From positions 124,001-188,000 of the forward strand of contig NZ_JACYTP010000009.1 in NCBI RefSeq assembly GCF_014841115.1: a stretch of 64,000 nt of DNA, read 5' to 3'. A model generated the notes under the pieces. The model was not told where the DNA came from. It saw nothing but the letters and a program-made list of their open reading frames with translations, and made no database searches. The stretch's first letter is position 1, and every line of letters begins with the position of its first letter. Both the position numbers and the translations under genes were made by a program. Below, in pieces: positions 8,444 through 17,337 of this stretch. This stretch comes from Photobacterium arenosum. GTDB lineage: Bacteria; Pseudomonadota; Gammaproteobacteria; Enterobacterales; Vibrionaceae.

Positions 8444-9540
8444 TGCAAACGACCTCGCTGTTTTGTAAGCAGGACGATAAAAAATGGCGCGCCCAGAAGG
8501 GCTGTGATAATACCTACCGGCAGCTCGGCGGGCGCGGCGACAACGCGGGCTAGCATGTCGGCAATCAACAGGATCAGTGCGCCCAGCAGTGCGGAAAGGG
8601 GCAACAGTGTTTTATGGTTAGGGCCAGTTAACATGCGGCCAAGGTGCGGCACAATCAGTCCAATGAAGCCAATCACACCGGAGAGCGAGACGGCCACGCC
8701 AACACCGGCTGCACACAATAGAACCAGTAAACGTTTCAATGCTTGTACATTGACACCTAAATGCTGAGCCTCAGATTCGCCCAATAAGAGGGCATTTAAT
8801 GCATTTGCCTGGCGAGTGAACAGGCAGAACAGGGTGGCTAGAGTAACAAAAGACAGGGCAATACCTGGCCAGGTCGCCCCCGCCAAAGAACCCATAGTCC
8901 ACAGTGAGAGATCACGCAGTGCCTGATCATCGGCATAGAAATTCAGCAGCCCGAGCGCTGCACCGGATAAAGCGCCAATCGCCACGCCAGCAAGCAACAT
9001 CACTGTGACAGAGGTGCCGGTTTTATCTGTACCGAGAAAGTACACAACCCAGGTTGTGATAGCGCCACCGGCAAAGGCAAAAACCGGTACGGTTCCAAGG
9101 GTCAGCAGCAGCGGGAATGACGCTGCCAGTGAGCCGAACAAGACTATGGCTAATGCAGCGCCTAAACTTGCTCCGCCGGCAACGCCTATAATGCCGGGAT
9201 CAGCCAGCGGGTTTCGGAACAGTCCCTGCATGACCGCGCCACAAAGCGCCAGCACAGCGCCGATGGCAATACACAGCAGTGTGCGTGGTAAACGAACTTG
9301 CTGAATAATCAACTCAATATGGGGAGCCACTTTCTGCTGCCCCGGCAGAATAACCTGCCAGATGTCGGAGAACGAGATAGCCATTGGTCCGACAATGATG
9401 GAACAACATGCCGCAATGGCCAGTAACAGACATGTCGAGGGCATGATGGCTGACGTTGGCACTCGCAGTAATGACAACAGACGGATGCGTTGCATCCTTG
9501 AATGAGACATGCTTGGGTCAGACATGGTTTTACTGGCCAT
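8440..9540 (-). CDS. hutC: HutC, heme ABC transporter permease (FecCD family)
   Basis: 366 residues with about ten hydrophobic segments and the FecCD-family hallmarks RLPRTLLCIAIGAVLALCGA, MQGLFRNPLADPGIIGVAGG and GFIGLIVPHLGRM (coupling region). It forms the inner-membrane channel for heme delivered by HutB. The start overlaps the end of hutB by 11 bases and its stop overlaps hutD by 4, a tight hutBCD operon. The first 35 residues are a hydrophilic extension; a later Met (M16 or M33) could be the true start. Confidence 0.92.
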   Translation of the reverse strand: MASKTMSDPSMSHSRMQRIRLLSLLRVPTSAIMPSTCLLLAIAACCSIIVGPMAISFSDIWQVILPGQQKVAPHIELIIQQVRLPRTLLCIAIGAVLALCGAVMQGLFRNPLADPGIIGVAGGASLGAALAIVLFGSLAASFPLLLTLGTVPVFAFAGGAITTWVVYFLGTDKTGTSVTVMLLAGVAIGALSGAALGLLNFYADDQALRDLSLWTMGSLAGATWPGIALSFVTLATLFCLFTRQANALNALLLGESEAQHLGVNVQALKRLLVLLCAAGVGVAVSLSGVIGFIGLIVPHLGRMLTGPNHKTLLPLSALLGALILLIADMLARVVAAPAELPVGIITALLGAPFFIVLLTKQRGRLQ

Positions 9541-10366
9541 ACAGAACCTGATTCAATCGCTCGGCTTCTTCAAGACTCTTCAGGTTCAAGCCGCCAATCA
9601 GGGCAGTACCGTCAATGGTATATAACGCATTGTTCTGACCAGCAGGTGTCGCTGCCAGTAAGGGTAAGCTTTTTAACAGACCGTTGAGTCCGCCTATCGA
9701 CTGGCTGGCATGAGTACTTAGCAGGATGATATCAGGTTGCATCTCCACCATAGCTTCCGCAGATAAGGGTTTGTAAGATTCAATGGCTGTAGCCGCTGGA
9801 TTCATGCCGCCTGCGAGCCTGATAACCGTATCCGCAGTGGTGTGGCGTCCCCCAACCATAGGTGCTCGCCCGGCATGAATGGTCAGAAAGAGAATACGTT
9901 TAGGTGTGTGTTTGTCTGCCAGACGCGATTCAATTCGCTTCACTTGCTGTTGAATCTGGCTGTTTAGCTGTGTTGCCTGGGCCTGTTTCCCCGTGAGTTG
10001 ACCTACTTGCTCGACACGCTTGAGCAGATCATTAATGGTATCGCCCGAATTAAGGATGTCGACTGAGATACCCGCCTGGCGAAGCAGAGAGAGTGTAGTT
10101 TCAGGCCCCATTTCTTTAGAACCCACGACCCGGTCGGGCGTCAGCGCGATGATGCTTTCCGCGGAAAGCTGTCTGTGATAACCAAGGGTTGGAATGCCAT
10201 TACCGGTATAAGCTTTACTGGTGATATCGACACCAACAAGCTGACTCTCTGCGCCCATTGCCACTATGAGTTCGGTAATGCCGGAACCTGCACTGATTAT
10301 TCGTTCTTCTGCCCATGCAGATGTGGCAGCGAAGAAAAGAGCAACAGACAGTACGGCGCGTTTCAT
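9530..10366 (-). CDS. hutB: HutB, periplasmic heme-binding protein
   Basis: 278 residues with a signal peptide (MKRAVLSVALFFAATSAWAEE, cleaved near residue 19). The body is a helical-backbone cluster A binding protein: VVGSKEMGPETTLSLLRQAG, IQQQVKRIESRLADKH and a second lobe with GGMNPAATAIESYKPLSAEA. HutB/HmuT proteins bind heme in the periplasm and hand it to HutCD. It is the first gene of the hutBCD operon and diverges from hutX across a 340-base region with several Fur-like boxes. Confidence 0.92.
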   Translation of the reverse strand: MKRAVLSVALFFAATSAWAEERIISAGSGITELIVAMGAESQLVGVDITSKAYTGNGIPTLGYHRQLSAESIIALTPDRVVGSKEMGPETTLSLLRQAGISVDILNSGDTINDLLKRVEQVGQLTGKQAQATQLNSQIQQQVKRIESRLADKHTPKRILFLTIHAGRAPMVGGRHTTADTVIRLAGGMNPAATAIESYKPLSAEAMVEMQPDIILLSTHASQSIGGLNGLLKSLPLLAATPAGQNNALYTIDGTALIGGLNLKSLEEAERLNQVLYGQ

Positions 10367-10502
10367 GAAAATCCCTCAATGTGATTGCAGATAGTCTTGA
10401 TAAATCAAAGAAATATCAATTGCTTATGGAGTTCTGACAAAATATCTCAAATGAAATACAGATGAAAATCAATATCACACAAATGATATTGTTATCACAA
10501 GT

Positions 10503-10617
10503 GATAATTATTATTAATCGCGTCATTATCCATGAATGCTAAACAATATCAATTATCATTTGCAAAAGGACATAGAGCACCTTATCATTTTTACAAATAC
10601 AATTAATTATCATTATT
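10503..10617. promoter_or_regulatory. Cluster of Fur-box-like sites between hutB and hutX
   Basis: Three 19-base windows resemble the Fur consensus (GATAATGATAATCATTATC): 10503-10521 (13 of 19), 10545-10563 (12 of 19) and 10599-10617 (11 of 19, with a conserved CATTAT core). The whole intergenic stretch 10367-10706 is very A+T rich, and both divergent heme units should be iron repressed. Matches were counted by eye. Confidence 0.6.
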
Positions 10618-10706
10618 TTTTGTGTGTTGCTGTGCTTCTGCATGCCGATAAGGCTGACAGGCTATGAGGGCCGACTTTGCAAGCAGCATGATGAAGGAGA
10701 GCGTGA

Positions 10707-11237
10707 GTGTTTGAGAAATTCAGTTTGGCAACGCTGAAAACAGAAGTTGGTGCGATGCTGGAAGAAAACCCGAATTTGCACGCAGTGCTGATAGCGGAAA
10801 AGCTGGGTGTGACTGAGGGCGAAATCATCCTGGCCTTACCGGATGAACTTGTTACCCATATTGCAGGGGAGCATGCTCAGGCTATTTTAGAGGTGCTGCC
10901 GGAGTGGGGAATGATGACAACCATTGTTCACTCTATGGGATCAATCTTTGAAGTAAAGGCGCCATTTCCGAAAGGTAAAGAAGCGCGTGGATACTACAAT
11001 CTGATTGGGAAAGCGGGTGAAATGCATGGCCACCTGAAGCTTGATCGCGTGTCGGATGTGGTTTTAGTCAGTAAACCTATGCAAGGAAATGAAAGTTATT
11101 TCATTGGTTTTCTGGCAGACAATGGTGAGTGTATTTTTAAAATTTACCTTGGCAGGGATGAAAAGCGACAGCTTATCCCTGAGCAAGTTGAGAAATTTAA
11201 TTCGTTGAAACAGGCTTTTGTTGGAGAAGAAGTGTAA
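10707..11237 (+). CDS. hutX: HutX, intracellular heme carrier
   Basis: 176 residues from a GTG start preceded by AAGGAGA six bases upstream. Family features include the start MFEKFSLATLKTEVGAMLEE, the central EVLPEWGMMTTIVHSMGSI and a C-terminal FIGFLADNGECIFKIYLGRD. HutX binds heme in the cytoplasm and transfers it to HutZ. It ends exactly where hutZ begins, with a 1-base overlap (TAATG), so the two are co-translated. In most Vibrio the unit starts with hutW, a radical-SAM enzyme; hutW is not present here. Confidence 0.9.
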   Translation: MFEKFSLATLKTEVGAMLEENPNLHAVLIAEKLGVTEGEIILALPDELVTHIAGEHAQAILEVLPEWGMMTTIVHSMGSIFEVKAPFPKGKEARGYYNLIGKAGEMHGHLKLDRVSDVVLVSKPMQGNESYFIGFLADNGECIFKIYLGRDEKRQLIPEQVEKFNSLKQAFVGEEV

Positions 11238-11782
11238 TGAGCGAAGTGAAACAAGAACGTCTGCAAAACCGTCTGGAGCCACAAATTCAGGCGTTCAGAG
11301 ATGCTTGTCAGACACTGCAGTTGGCAACAGTAGACTCAGAAGGAAAGCCGAATGTGAGCTATGCGCCATTTGCTTTGTTGGATGACGGATACTATGTGCT
11401 CATTTCGAAAATCGCCCGACATGCCCGAAATCTGCTGGAAAATCCGCAGGTATCTCTGATGATGATCGAAGATGAAGCAACCTCTAAAACGATTTATGCG
11501 CGTACCCGTTTAACATTCGAAGCCAATGTTGTACTGGTAGAACGTGACACTGAGCGCTGGCAATTGGGTGTTACAGCGTTAAAAGCGCGTTTCGGTGAGA
11601 TTGTTGACGGGCTGAGTGGCCTGGAGGATTTCAAACTATTCCGTCTAGAGCCGACTCACGGCCTGTTTGTTAAAGGTTTCGGCCAGGCATTTCAAGTGAC
11701 TGGTGATGATCTGATCGATTTTGTCCACCTGACGGAAGGGCATAAGCGCATTGATGATAGCGATGATGTAAAGTCAGCCTGA
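11237..11782 (+). CDS. hutZ: HutZ, heme-degrading protein
   Basis: 181 residues of split-barrel (pyridoxamine 5'-phosphate oxidase-like) fold: LQLATVDSEGKPNVSYAPFA, YYVLISKIARHARNLLENP and the C-terminal FKLFRLEPTHGLFVKGFGQAF, which includes the His-containing loop (THGLFVKGFG) seen in HutZ/HugZ heme oxygenases. It breaks down heme and releases iron, receiving heme from HutX. The gene ends 15 bases before a bidirectional terminator shared with convergent panP. Confidence 0.9.
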   Translation: MSEVKQERLQNRLEPQIQAFRDACQTLQLATVDSEGKPNVSYAPFALLDDGYYVLISKIARHARNLLENPQVSLMMIEDEATSKTIYARTRLTFEANVVLVERDTERWQLGVTALKARFGEIVDGLSGLEDFKLFRLEPTHGLFVKGFGQAFQVTGDDLIDFVHLTEGHKRIDDSDDVKSA

Positions 11783-11795
11783 TAGCTATTTATAC

Positions 11796-11827
11796 AAAAA
11801 AACGGACAGTTTACTGTCCGTTTTTTT
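11796..11827. terminator. Bidirectional terminator between hutZ and panP
   Basis: ACGGACAG and CTGTCCGT form an 8-bp stem with TTTA loop, with A5-7 before and T7 after, so it works in both directions for the convergent hutZ and panP genes. Confidence 0.92.
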
Positions 11828-11837
11828 ATGGTGCGTT

Positions 11838-13499
11838 TTAATGACTGAGATTGGCTTGAGAAAGAATGCGCGCTGTTATTGCGTTAATCTTTGGCAAGCT
11901 TTGCTGGCTGGTTAATGCCAGTTGCTTCTGCTCTTTGAGCACATCACTCAGAATGTCTGGTGTTGTCAGAGGGTTAGCCAGTACCACACGAAAGACTGTA
12001 GTGATCCGGCGATCCCATTGTTCTGGCATCAAACGTGTTCGCGAGACAAAAGACTTACCCGATTCACGCTGACGTTTCTGGATGTACTGAGTCAGATCGT
12101 TCAGGGCTTCGTGAATGGCCTGTTTGTCTTCATCGTTAGCAATAGCCAGTGCCTTTTGTGTATCTTCAGGCACGTAACGATAAGTCAGCAAGCACAGCTC
12201 TGGTGCTGATATCAGTTCAAACTCGGGGTCAGATTTGATCAGCTCAGCAAAGTAGCGGGCTTTCTCGATACTGTTGTTGATCAGTAATTCATATCCCTGG
12301 CGGCTGATAATATTCAGGCTGGCAAACACCAGCATCGCCATACCATTTCTGGATCCTTCAAGCGTATGGCTGCCAAGATCTTTGGAGCCTTTACGGAGTA
12401 TGTATTCTGCATGATGTTCAATTGCAGCCATAGAGGCGGGATTTTTAAAAATCACCATACCCGCACCCATAGGGATATACAGCTGTTTATGGGCATCAAT
12501 GGTTACTGAATCTGCTCGCTCGATGCCTTTCAGTAATGGACGGTATTTATTGGACATCAAGGTCGCACCACCCCAGGCCGCATCAACATGGAAATGGCAA
12601 TTGTGCGCGAGAGCGATATCGGCTAATTCATCCAACGGATCGATGTTGCCTGTTTCTGTCGTTCCGGCAACGCCAACAATCGCAAAGGGTTTGATATTTC
12701 TGGCTTTGAGACTTTCGATGGTGTTCTGCAGATCTTCGGTACAGATCTTATTATTTTCGTCGGTTTTGATCGCAATCAGGCAGTCTCTGCCAATGCCGAG
12801 CACATCGGCGGCTTTTTTCAGTGAATAATGCCCGCGTTCCGACACCAGTACAGCCAGATCATCATAGCCGTAATGTTTCATCGCCCGAAAAAGGCCTTCC
12901 TGCGCGACCCCTTTAAAATCACCTTCTGGCTTTAGCAGGTTGTTACGGGCAACCCATAGTGCGGTGATATTCGCTATTGTTCCGCCCGAACAAAATGCGC
13001 CTAAAGAATGTTCAGCACTGTGCATCCAGCGTTGATAAAACGCATCTCTTTCACCGTAGATCAGATTGTGGAGAATCCCCAGTACCTGCCGCTCAAGTGG
13101 CGTGAAGGCCTTTGAGGTCTCGATTTTCACCAGGTTCTGGTTGAGGCCAATCATGATCTTTGACAGCGGCATCAAAAAGTAGGGCAGAGCCGATGTCATA
13201 TGACCAATGAAAGTGGGTGCGGATGTGTGAACAGACTGAGCAACCAATTTTTCCAGTAAGAAATGTGTATGTTCAGAGACAAAACTGGGTTGCTCTGGCA
13301 CAGAAGCACAAGAGAAATCTTTTTCAATTTCAGTCAGCGGCTTTTCCTGGGCGGCAATGTGAGTCTGTAAAAAGGCGTTGAGGTTTTCGGAGATCTCTTT
13401 CTCGATCCGACCAAGCGTGGAGTCGGGGGCTTCCGGCACGGTAAAGATACGGTGCAGGGTATCAAGAGATGCTTCAGCTTGTCTGTTTTCCACTGCCAT
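11838..13499 (-). CDS. panP: PanP, PLP-dependent aspartate 1-decarboxylase
   Basis: 553 residues of group II PLP-dependent decarboxylase. The cofactor lysine is Lys338 in SVTIDAHKQLYIPMGAG; other family segments are GAFCSGGTIANITALWVARN, VGVAGTTETGNIDPLDE and FHVDAAWGGATL (Asp that contacts PLP nitrogen). The pattern and length fit the Vibrio-type enzyme that makes beta-alanine from aspartate for pantothenate and coenzyme A and stands in for PanD. Glutamate decarboxylase is the nearest alternative, but the overall sequence and the Vibrionaceae context favour PanP. Monocistronic, with a terminator at its 3' end. Confidence 0.85.
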   Translation of the reverse strand: MAVENRQAEASLDTLHRIFTVPEAPDSTLGRIEKEISENLNAFLQTHIAAQEKPLTEIEKDFSCASVPEQPSFVSEHTHFLLEKLVAQSVHTSAPTFIGHMTSALPYFLMPLSKIMIGLNQNLVKIETSKAFTPLERQVLGILHNLIYGERDAFYQRWMHSAEHSLGAFCSGGTIANITALWVARNNLLKPEGDFKGVAQEGLFRAMKHYGYDDLAVLVSERGHYSLKKAADVLGIGRDCLIAIKTDENNKICTEDLQNTIESLKARNIKPFAIVGVAGTTETGNIDPLDELADIALAHNCHFHVDAAWGGATLMSNKYRPLLKGIERADSVTIDAHKQLYIPMGAGMVIFKNPASMAAIEHHAEYILRKGSKDLGSHTLEGSRNGMAMLVFASLNIISRQGYELLINNSIEKARYFAELIKSDPEFELISAPELCLLTYRYVPEDTQKALAIANDEDKQAIHEALNDLTQYIQKRQRESGKSFVSRTRLMPEQWDRRITTVFRVVLANPLTTPDILSDVLKEQKQLALTSQQSLPKINAITARILSQANLSH

Positions 13500-13585
13500 A
13501 ATGAGTTGTTACTTTTAGTTAACGTCGGCAAATCCGGCTAATTTACTGGAAATGAGGATAATTGTCTTGAAATTTTTATCAGAAT

Positions 13586-13610
13586 GCACCGAACGTGTCA
13601 CGTCCGGTGC
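13586..13610 (-). terminator. Hairpin after the secreted-protein gene
   Basis: GCACCG...CGGTGC with a G-T pair inside forms a strong stem 15 bases after the stop of the gene at 13625-14137; the T-tract is weak. Confidence 0.45.
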
Positions 13611-13624
13611 CAGTCGGGTGAGCG

Positions 13625-14137
13625 TTATTCGCACTGAGTGGCAGCAATAGCGCTCATTTGTCGGTTGTATTCTTTGAGTGGCTTATCAATGTCATCCGGG
13701 TGGGTTAGCAGGTCGGCAAAAGCGCTGCGAAGCTCATAATTTTTCGGGTGTGGCGTGCTTTGACGATCCTCAAAGACTTTCTTCGCGTAATCGCCGAGGC
13801 TACCTTGCTGGGCAGATAGTGTTTTAATGTCTTGCTGAGTCAGCTTAAGCCAGGATTCGACAGATTGTGACAGGTCTAAATGGCTTTTATCGTTTGCCAG
13901 GTACCAGTCAACGGCTTCACGTTTCAATTCAAAATGGTGGGTTCTTCCTTCCATGAACCAGTCGCCGACTTCCTGTAAATCGGGATCTTTTTGCACAGTC
14001 AGCTGGACCAGGTTCTGGTACCACTCAAGAGAAGCATCAATGTACTGGTGGTATTTATTGCTTTCGCAAGTTTGTGTGGAAGCGAAAGCAGTAGTAGGTA
14101 GCAGGGCGAACGAGAGAACAAGAGCTGGAAACTTCAT
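13625..14137 (-). CDS. Secreted or periplasmic protein of unknown function
   Basis: 170 residues with a clear signal peptide (MKFPALVLSFALLPTTAFAS, cleavage near 19). The mature part is mainly charged helix, with two Cys, one near each end (TQTCES and ATQCE), that could form a disulfide. Helical stretches include YHQYIDASLEWYQNLVQL and SVESWLKLTQQDIKTL. I recognise no domain. It is flanked by its own hairpin and has no obvious partner; it lies between panP and the NSS symporter on the same strand. Confidence 0.65.
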   Translation of the reverse strand: MKFPALVLSFALLPTTAFASTQTCESNKYHQYIDASLEWYQNLVQLTVQKDPDLQEVGDWFMEGRTHHFELKREAVDWYLANDKSHLDLSQSVESWLKLTQQDIKTLSAQQGSLGDYAKKVFEDRQSTPHPKNYELRSAFADLLTHPDDIDKPLKEYNRQMSAIAATQCE

Positions 14138-14341
14138 GGTCTTTCCTTGAACTGTTTGATAGAAGCTATTAACGCCATGTCATCATGGTGTTCAAGCTTT
14201 CGGAGTATTTTGGCAAATTGTAGCGGTAGAAGCGTCTGAAAGGAAAGAGATCTTGGTATCATTCGTTCACATCGTTCAACGAATATGAATCAAAGCGCAC
14301 TTTTGAGTGTGAATCAACTGTAATATGTCTGAGGAGAATAC

Positions 14342-14367
14342 AACAAGAGGCCCGCAGGCCTCTTGTT
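14342..14367 (-). terminator. Terminator after the NSS symporter unit
   Basis: A perfect 11-bp stem (AACAAGAGGCC / GGCCTCTTGTT, loop of 4) lies 9 bases after the small-subunit stop codon; on the minus strand TTGTATT follows. Confidence 0.7.
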
Positions 14368-14376
14368 AGCAAAGGG

Positions 14377-14475
14377 TTACCCCTTGTTTTTCATCGCTAC
14401 TGAGATGCAGTAAGCTGCGCCTCCCCAGGTAATACCCAGGCCGAATAGCATCATGATGATAGCACCAGCAGTCAT
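14377..14475 (-). CDS. MetS-type small subunit of NSS-family transporter (32 residues)
   Basis: A 32-residue frame starting at the ATG at 14475 and ending TAA at 14377: a single membrane helix (residues 4-27, MTAGAIIMMLFGLGITWGGA at the start) followed by a basic tail (AMKNKG). It begins 2 bases after the stop of the large NSS gene and ends just before the shared terminator. Many bacterial NSS symporters, such as the MetPS methionine system, need such a tiny second subunit, and the GLGITWGGAAYC stretch is the family mark. It is too short for most gene finders. High confidence that it is expressed with its partner. Confidence 0.85.
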   Translation of the reverse strand: MTAGAIIMMLFGLGITWGGAAYCISVAMKNKG

Positions 14476-14477
14476 AC

Positions 14478-15959
14478 TTATACCTCTTTATTCTCTAGTG
14501 GTTTAGATGCAACATTGATAATCACTGCAATCACAAACATCGCTGCTACCAGGCCCCAACCCAGCATTAGCAAATCAGACGTTTCGTAACCACCGTAGCC
14601 GTTATTAAAGGTGTTGGTCAGGTTCGTACCCAGGATGATTGCCAGCATGATTGGGCTGATAAAGCGGATACAAATTTCAAACCATTTACCGATAGAGAAC
14701 TCAGAAATGCTGTTCACATAGCTGCGAATGTCAGAGACTTTCAGCAACCAGCCAATAACCAGCAATTCAATCAGGCAGCTTGCCAGCAGGGCAACGTTGT
14801 TGATGAAGTAATCAACCAGATCCAGCAGCAGCAGGCCACCATTGGTTGCAAACGCCATCGAGACGATAAAGCCAACTCCACAAACTACGGAAGCTGCTTT
14901 TTTACGCGACCATTTCAGCTTATCCATTACCGCCGAGGTCACAGCTTCAATGATTGAAATGTGTGAGCTCAAACCCGCAACAACCAGAGCCAGGAAGAAC
15001 ACCGGGCCAAGAATATACGGAGCCGGTAACAGGTTTATTGCCGCAGGAATGGTGACGAAGGCCAGACCCACACCGGCAGAAACGACTTCAGTAAGCGGTT
15101 TAGCCTGTTCCTGAGCCATATAGCCAAGCACAGAGAAAATCAGAATACCCGCTACCATAGAGAAGCCACAGTTGATCAATACCGTCATAAAGGCATTGTT
15201 ACTGATGTCGGATTTCTCAGGCAGGTAGCTGGAGTAGGCGATCATGATGGCAAAACCGACACTCAGGGTGAAGAAGATTTGCCCATAGGCAGCAGACCAC
15301 ACTTTTGCATCCAGGATTTTGCTGAAATCAGGCTGGAACAGGTAGTTCAGACCGTTCAGTGCACCATCCAGGAAAATAACTCGGGCAATTAGCGCCAGCA
15401 CCATCAGGAACAACAAAGGCATCATGATTTTGCTCGCGCGCTCAATACCACCTTTAACACCGGTGAAAATAGCCGCGAATGTGATACCCCAAGCGATGAT
15501 CATCGGAATGGCGATGTGCAGTTGTAGTCCACCCAGATTACTTGGCGAGTTATCCCCGAGTTTCAGATATTCACTAAAGAAGAAAGCGTTAGTATCACTT
15601 CCCCAGCTTTGAGTGAATGCAAAGCCCAGGTATGAGATGGCCCAACCGATAACAGCGACGTAATAAACGGCGATGACAGAAGCAATGAATACCTGGAACC
15701 AGCCCAGCCATTCCAGTTTCACACCTAGCTTGGAAAACGCTCTTGGTGCTGCACCACGCAGCTTATGTCCCAGGCTGAATTCCATAATCATGAATGGAAT
15801 ACCGGCCGTTATCATGGCGAAAAGGTATGGAATAAAAAATGCGCCGCCGCCGTTTTCGTAAGCCATATAGGGGAAACGCCAGATATTCCCTAATCCTATA
15901 GCAGAACCCACGGCTGCCAGAATAAATCCGGCTCGGGTTCCCCATTGTTCGCGTTTCAT
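14478..15959 (-). CDS. Sodium-dependent neurotransmitter:sodium symporter (NSS/SNF) family transporter
   Basis: 493 residues, twelve expected membrane helices. The N-terminus WGTRAGFILAAVGSAIGLGN followed by WRFPYMAYENGGGAFFIPYL is the NSS signature, with helix 1 residues that bind sodium and substrate amino acid. Other blocks are FFTLSVGFAIMIAYSSY and AGLSSHISIIEAVTSAVMD. It imports an amino acid or related compound coupled to sodium; the substrate cannot be read from sequence. The 32-residue subunit follows 2 bases later. Upstream, an inverted repeat at 15975-15999 could be a regulator site. Confidence 0.88.
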   Translation of the reverse strand: MKREQWGTRAGFILAAVGSAIGLGNIWRFPYMAYENGGGAFFIPYLFAMITAGIPFMIMEFSLGHKLRGAAPRAFSKLGVKLEWLGWFQVFIASVIAVYYVAVIGWAISYLGFAFTQSWGSDTNAFFFSEYLKLGDNSPSNLGGLQLHIAIPMIIAWGITFAAIFTGVKGGIERASKIMMPLLFLMVLALIARVIFLDGALNGLNYLFQPDFSKILDAKVWSAAYGQIFFTLSVGFAIMIAYSSYLPEKSDISNNAFMTVLINCGFSMVAGILIFSVLGYMAQEQAKPLTEVVSAGVGLAFVTIPAAINLLPAPYILGPVFFLALVVAGLSSHISIIEAVTSAVMDKLKWSRKKAASVVCGVGFIVSMAFATNGGLLLLDLVDYFINNVALLASCLIELLVIGWLLKVSDIRSYVNSISEFSIGKWFEICIRFISPIMLAIILGTNLTNTFNNGYGGYETSDLLMLGWGLVAAMFVIAVIINVASKPLENKEV

Positions 15960-16345
15960 AAGTATCTCCTTGTGTACTGTTTTTCTCTATGAAACAGTAT
16001 CTATTAAGTTTTTTATTCTAAGTATTTACTTCCTGTATCGTGGAATTTGGTTTGAAACCCCACGCAGTTAAAACGAGATTAACCACTGATACTTACCAGC
16101 GCAATAGACAGTAAGTTTTGGACTATTGGTTATAAATAGGCATTACTATTGACTTATTCCTCCGTACTGTGGAAATAACAAGTTGTTAACGAAATGTTTA
16201 GACGATCACACCGTAATGCTGTGATTATTGAGTGAATTGTTTTATTTTAATTTTTTAGCGTCGATGACTAATAAATAGTCAAAAATTAGACTTTTGCAAC
16301 ATTTTGAAGACTAATTGTACTAAGTAAGTAGTTTACTATTTTCTT
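15960..16345. promoter_or_regulatory. Intergenic region upstream of the NSS transporter, with inverted repeat
   Basis: About 386 A+T-rich bases without a gene. The one distinct element is TACTGTTT-N9-AAACAGTA at 15975-15999, 15 bases before the transporter start. It could be a repressor site or a leader hairpin. Nothing else was recognised. Confidence 0.35.
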
Positions 16346-16972
16346 TCAGAACACAAAGCTGACACCAAGATTGGTTTGATACACACTCAACCAGTCACTA
16401 TCGATATTCACGTCACAGGCTTGTATTCCTGCCGTACCTTGGCAATCAGCAGTGGTGTTTCCGTCAACACGGCTGGCTAACCATCTGGCTTCTAACCGAA
16501 TTCTGGTGTTGTTATTGATGAAAAAGTCAGAACCAAAAAAGGCGCCGCCCGACAATAAAATATTCTGTTTTGACCAACTGACATCCATGAGTGTCCCACC
16601 CAGACTTAAGCCGATAAAGCTGGTAAGCATAGGGGCTACGCGATAATGGCTGCTGCTTTGAAAATGAAAAAACGTTGCACTGCCGTCGTCATCAAAGCCT
16701 TTGGTTTGCATTTTCATGTGCTGTGCAGTAAATCCAATCCGGCCATTGAATAATGATTGTTTTCCGTAATTACCTTCAATGGTGACACCGAAAAGACCCA
16801 CGTTATCCGGGGATATTGTCATCCCGCCCTCAGACTCAATACTATCCGGAAAGGAGTAACCCCAATACGGCGTCACATAGATTGGTTTTTGCGAACTCGC
16901 TTGTGTTTCAGGTGTGATTGCCAGAGCAGAGACAATGCACATTATGAATAAATGATTGTTATTTAATGCCAT
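16346..16972 (-). CDS. Outer-membrane beta-barrel-like protein of unknown function
   Basis: 208 residues with a signal peptide (cleavage likely after ETQASS, near residue 27) and alternating polar/hydrophobic strands ending in the outer-membrane type C-terminus (TNLGVSFVF, terminal Phe). A GGAAGG ribosome site lies 5 bases before the ATG. A C-terminal loop has two Cys (TADCQGTAGIQACDV). It may be an OmpW- or acyloxyacyl-type small barrel but no family signature is certain. Transcribed alone. Confidence 0.6.
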   Translation of the reverse strand: MALNNNHLFIMCIVSALAITPETQASSQKPIYVTPYWGYSFPDSIESEGGMTISPDNVGLFGVTIEGNYGKQSLFNGRIGFTAQHMKMQTKGFDDDGSATFFHFQSSSHYRVAPMLTSFIGLSLGGTLMDVSWSKQNILLSGGAFFGSDFFINNNTRIRLEARWLASRVDGNTTADCQGTAGIQACDVNIDSDWLSVYQTNLGVSFVF

Positions 16973-17134
16973 TTTTCCTTCCTTGCGCCAGTATCAAATA
17001 ATTGTGATAGTCGCCCTAAAACCATGTTTATTGTATGGTCAAGGTGCACGCTCAGCCCTACAATCTGCTAGTGTTAGTACCAGTGAATGGTGCTGGTAGC
17101 CCGCACTCACAGTGATAGTAAATATGGAGCGTAT

Positions 17135-17233
17135 ATGAATCATTTAACCCCTGAATTTAAAATGGCGTTAACCGTTGCCGTTATCATTATGATAGTCCTT
17201 TTCGGATTTGGGTTGACGGCAATAACGCATTAA
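17135..17233 (+). CDS. Candidate 32-residue membrane microprotein
   Basis: ATG at 17135 to TAA at 17233 encodes MNHLTPEFKMALTVAVIIMI and then VLFGFGLTAITH: a short polar head and one membrane helix. GGAG lies 6 bases upstream (ATGGAGCGTAT-ATG). The layout resembles small stress proteins of the inner membrane. It precedes the patatin gene by 105 bases and its first residues (MNHL) repeat those of that gene, which may be chance. No family recognised. Confidence 0.5.
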   Translation: MNHLTPEFKMALTVAVIIMIVLFGFGLTAITH

Positions 17234-17337
17234 TCGTTATATATCACCCTGTTATTATTTTTCTCCTGTTGTTGAGCATTCGCCTTACAATGAAATGAGG
17301 GGAAGGTTTTTGTTTTTTAACAGAGTGAGTTAGGTGT

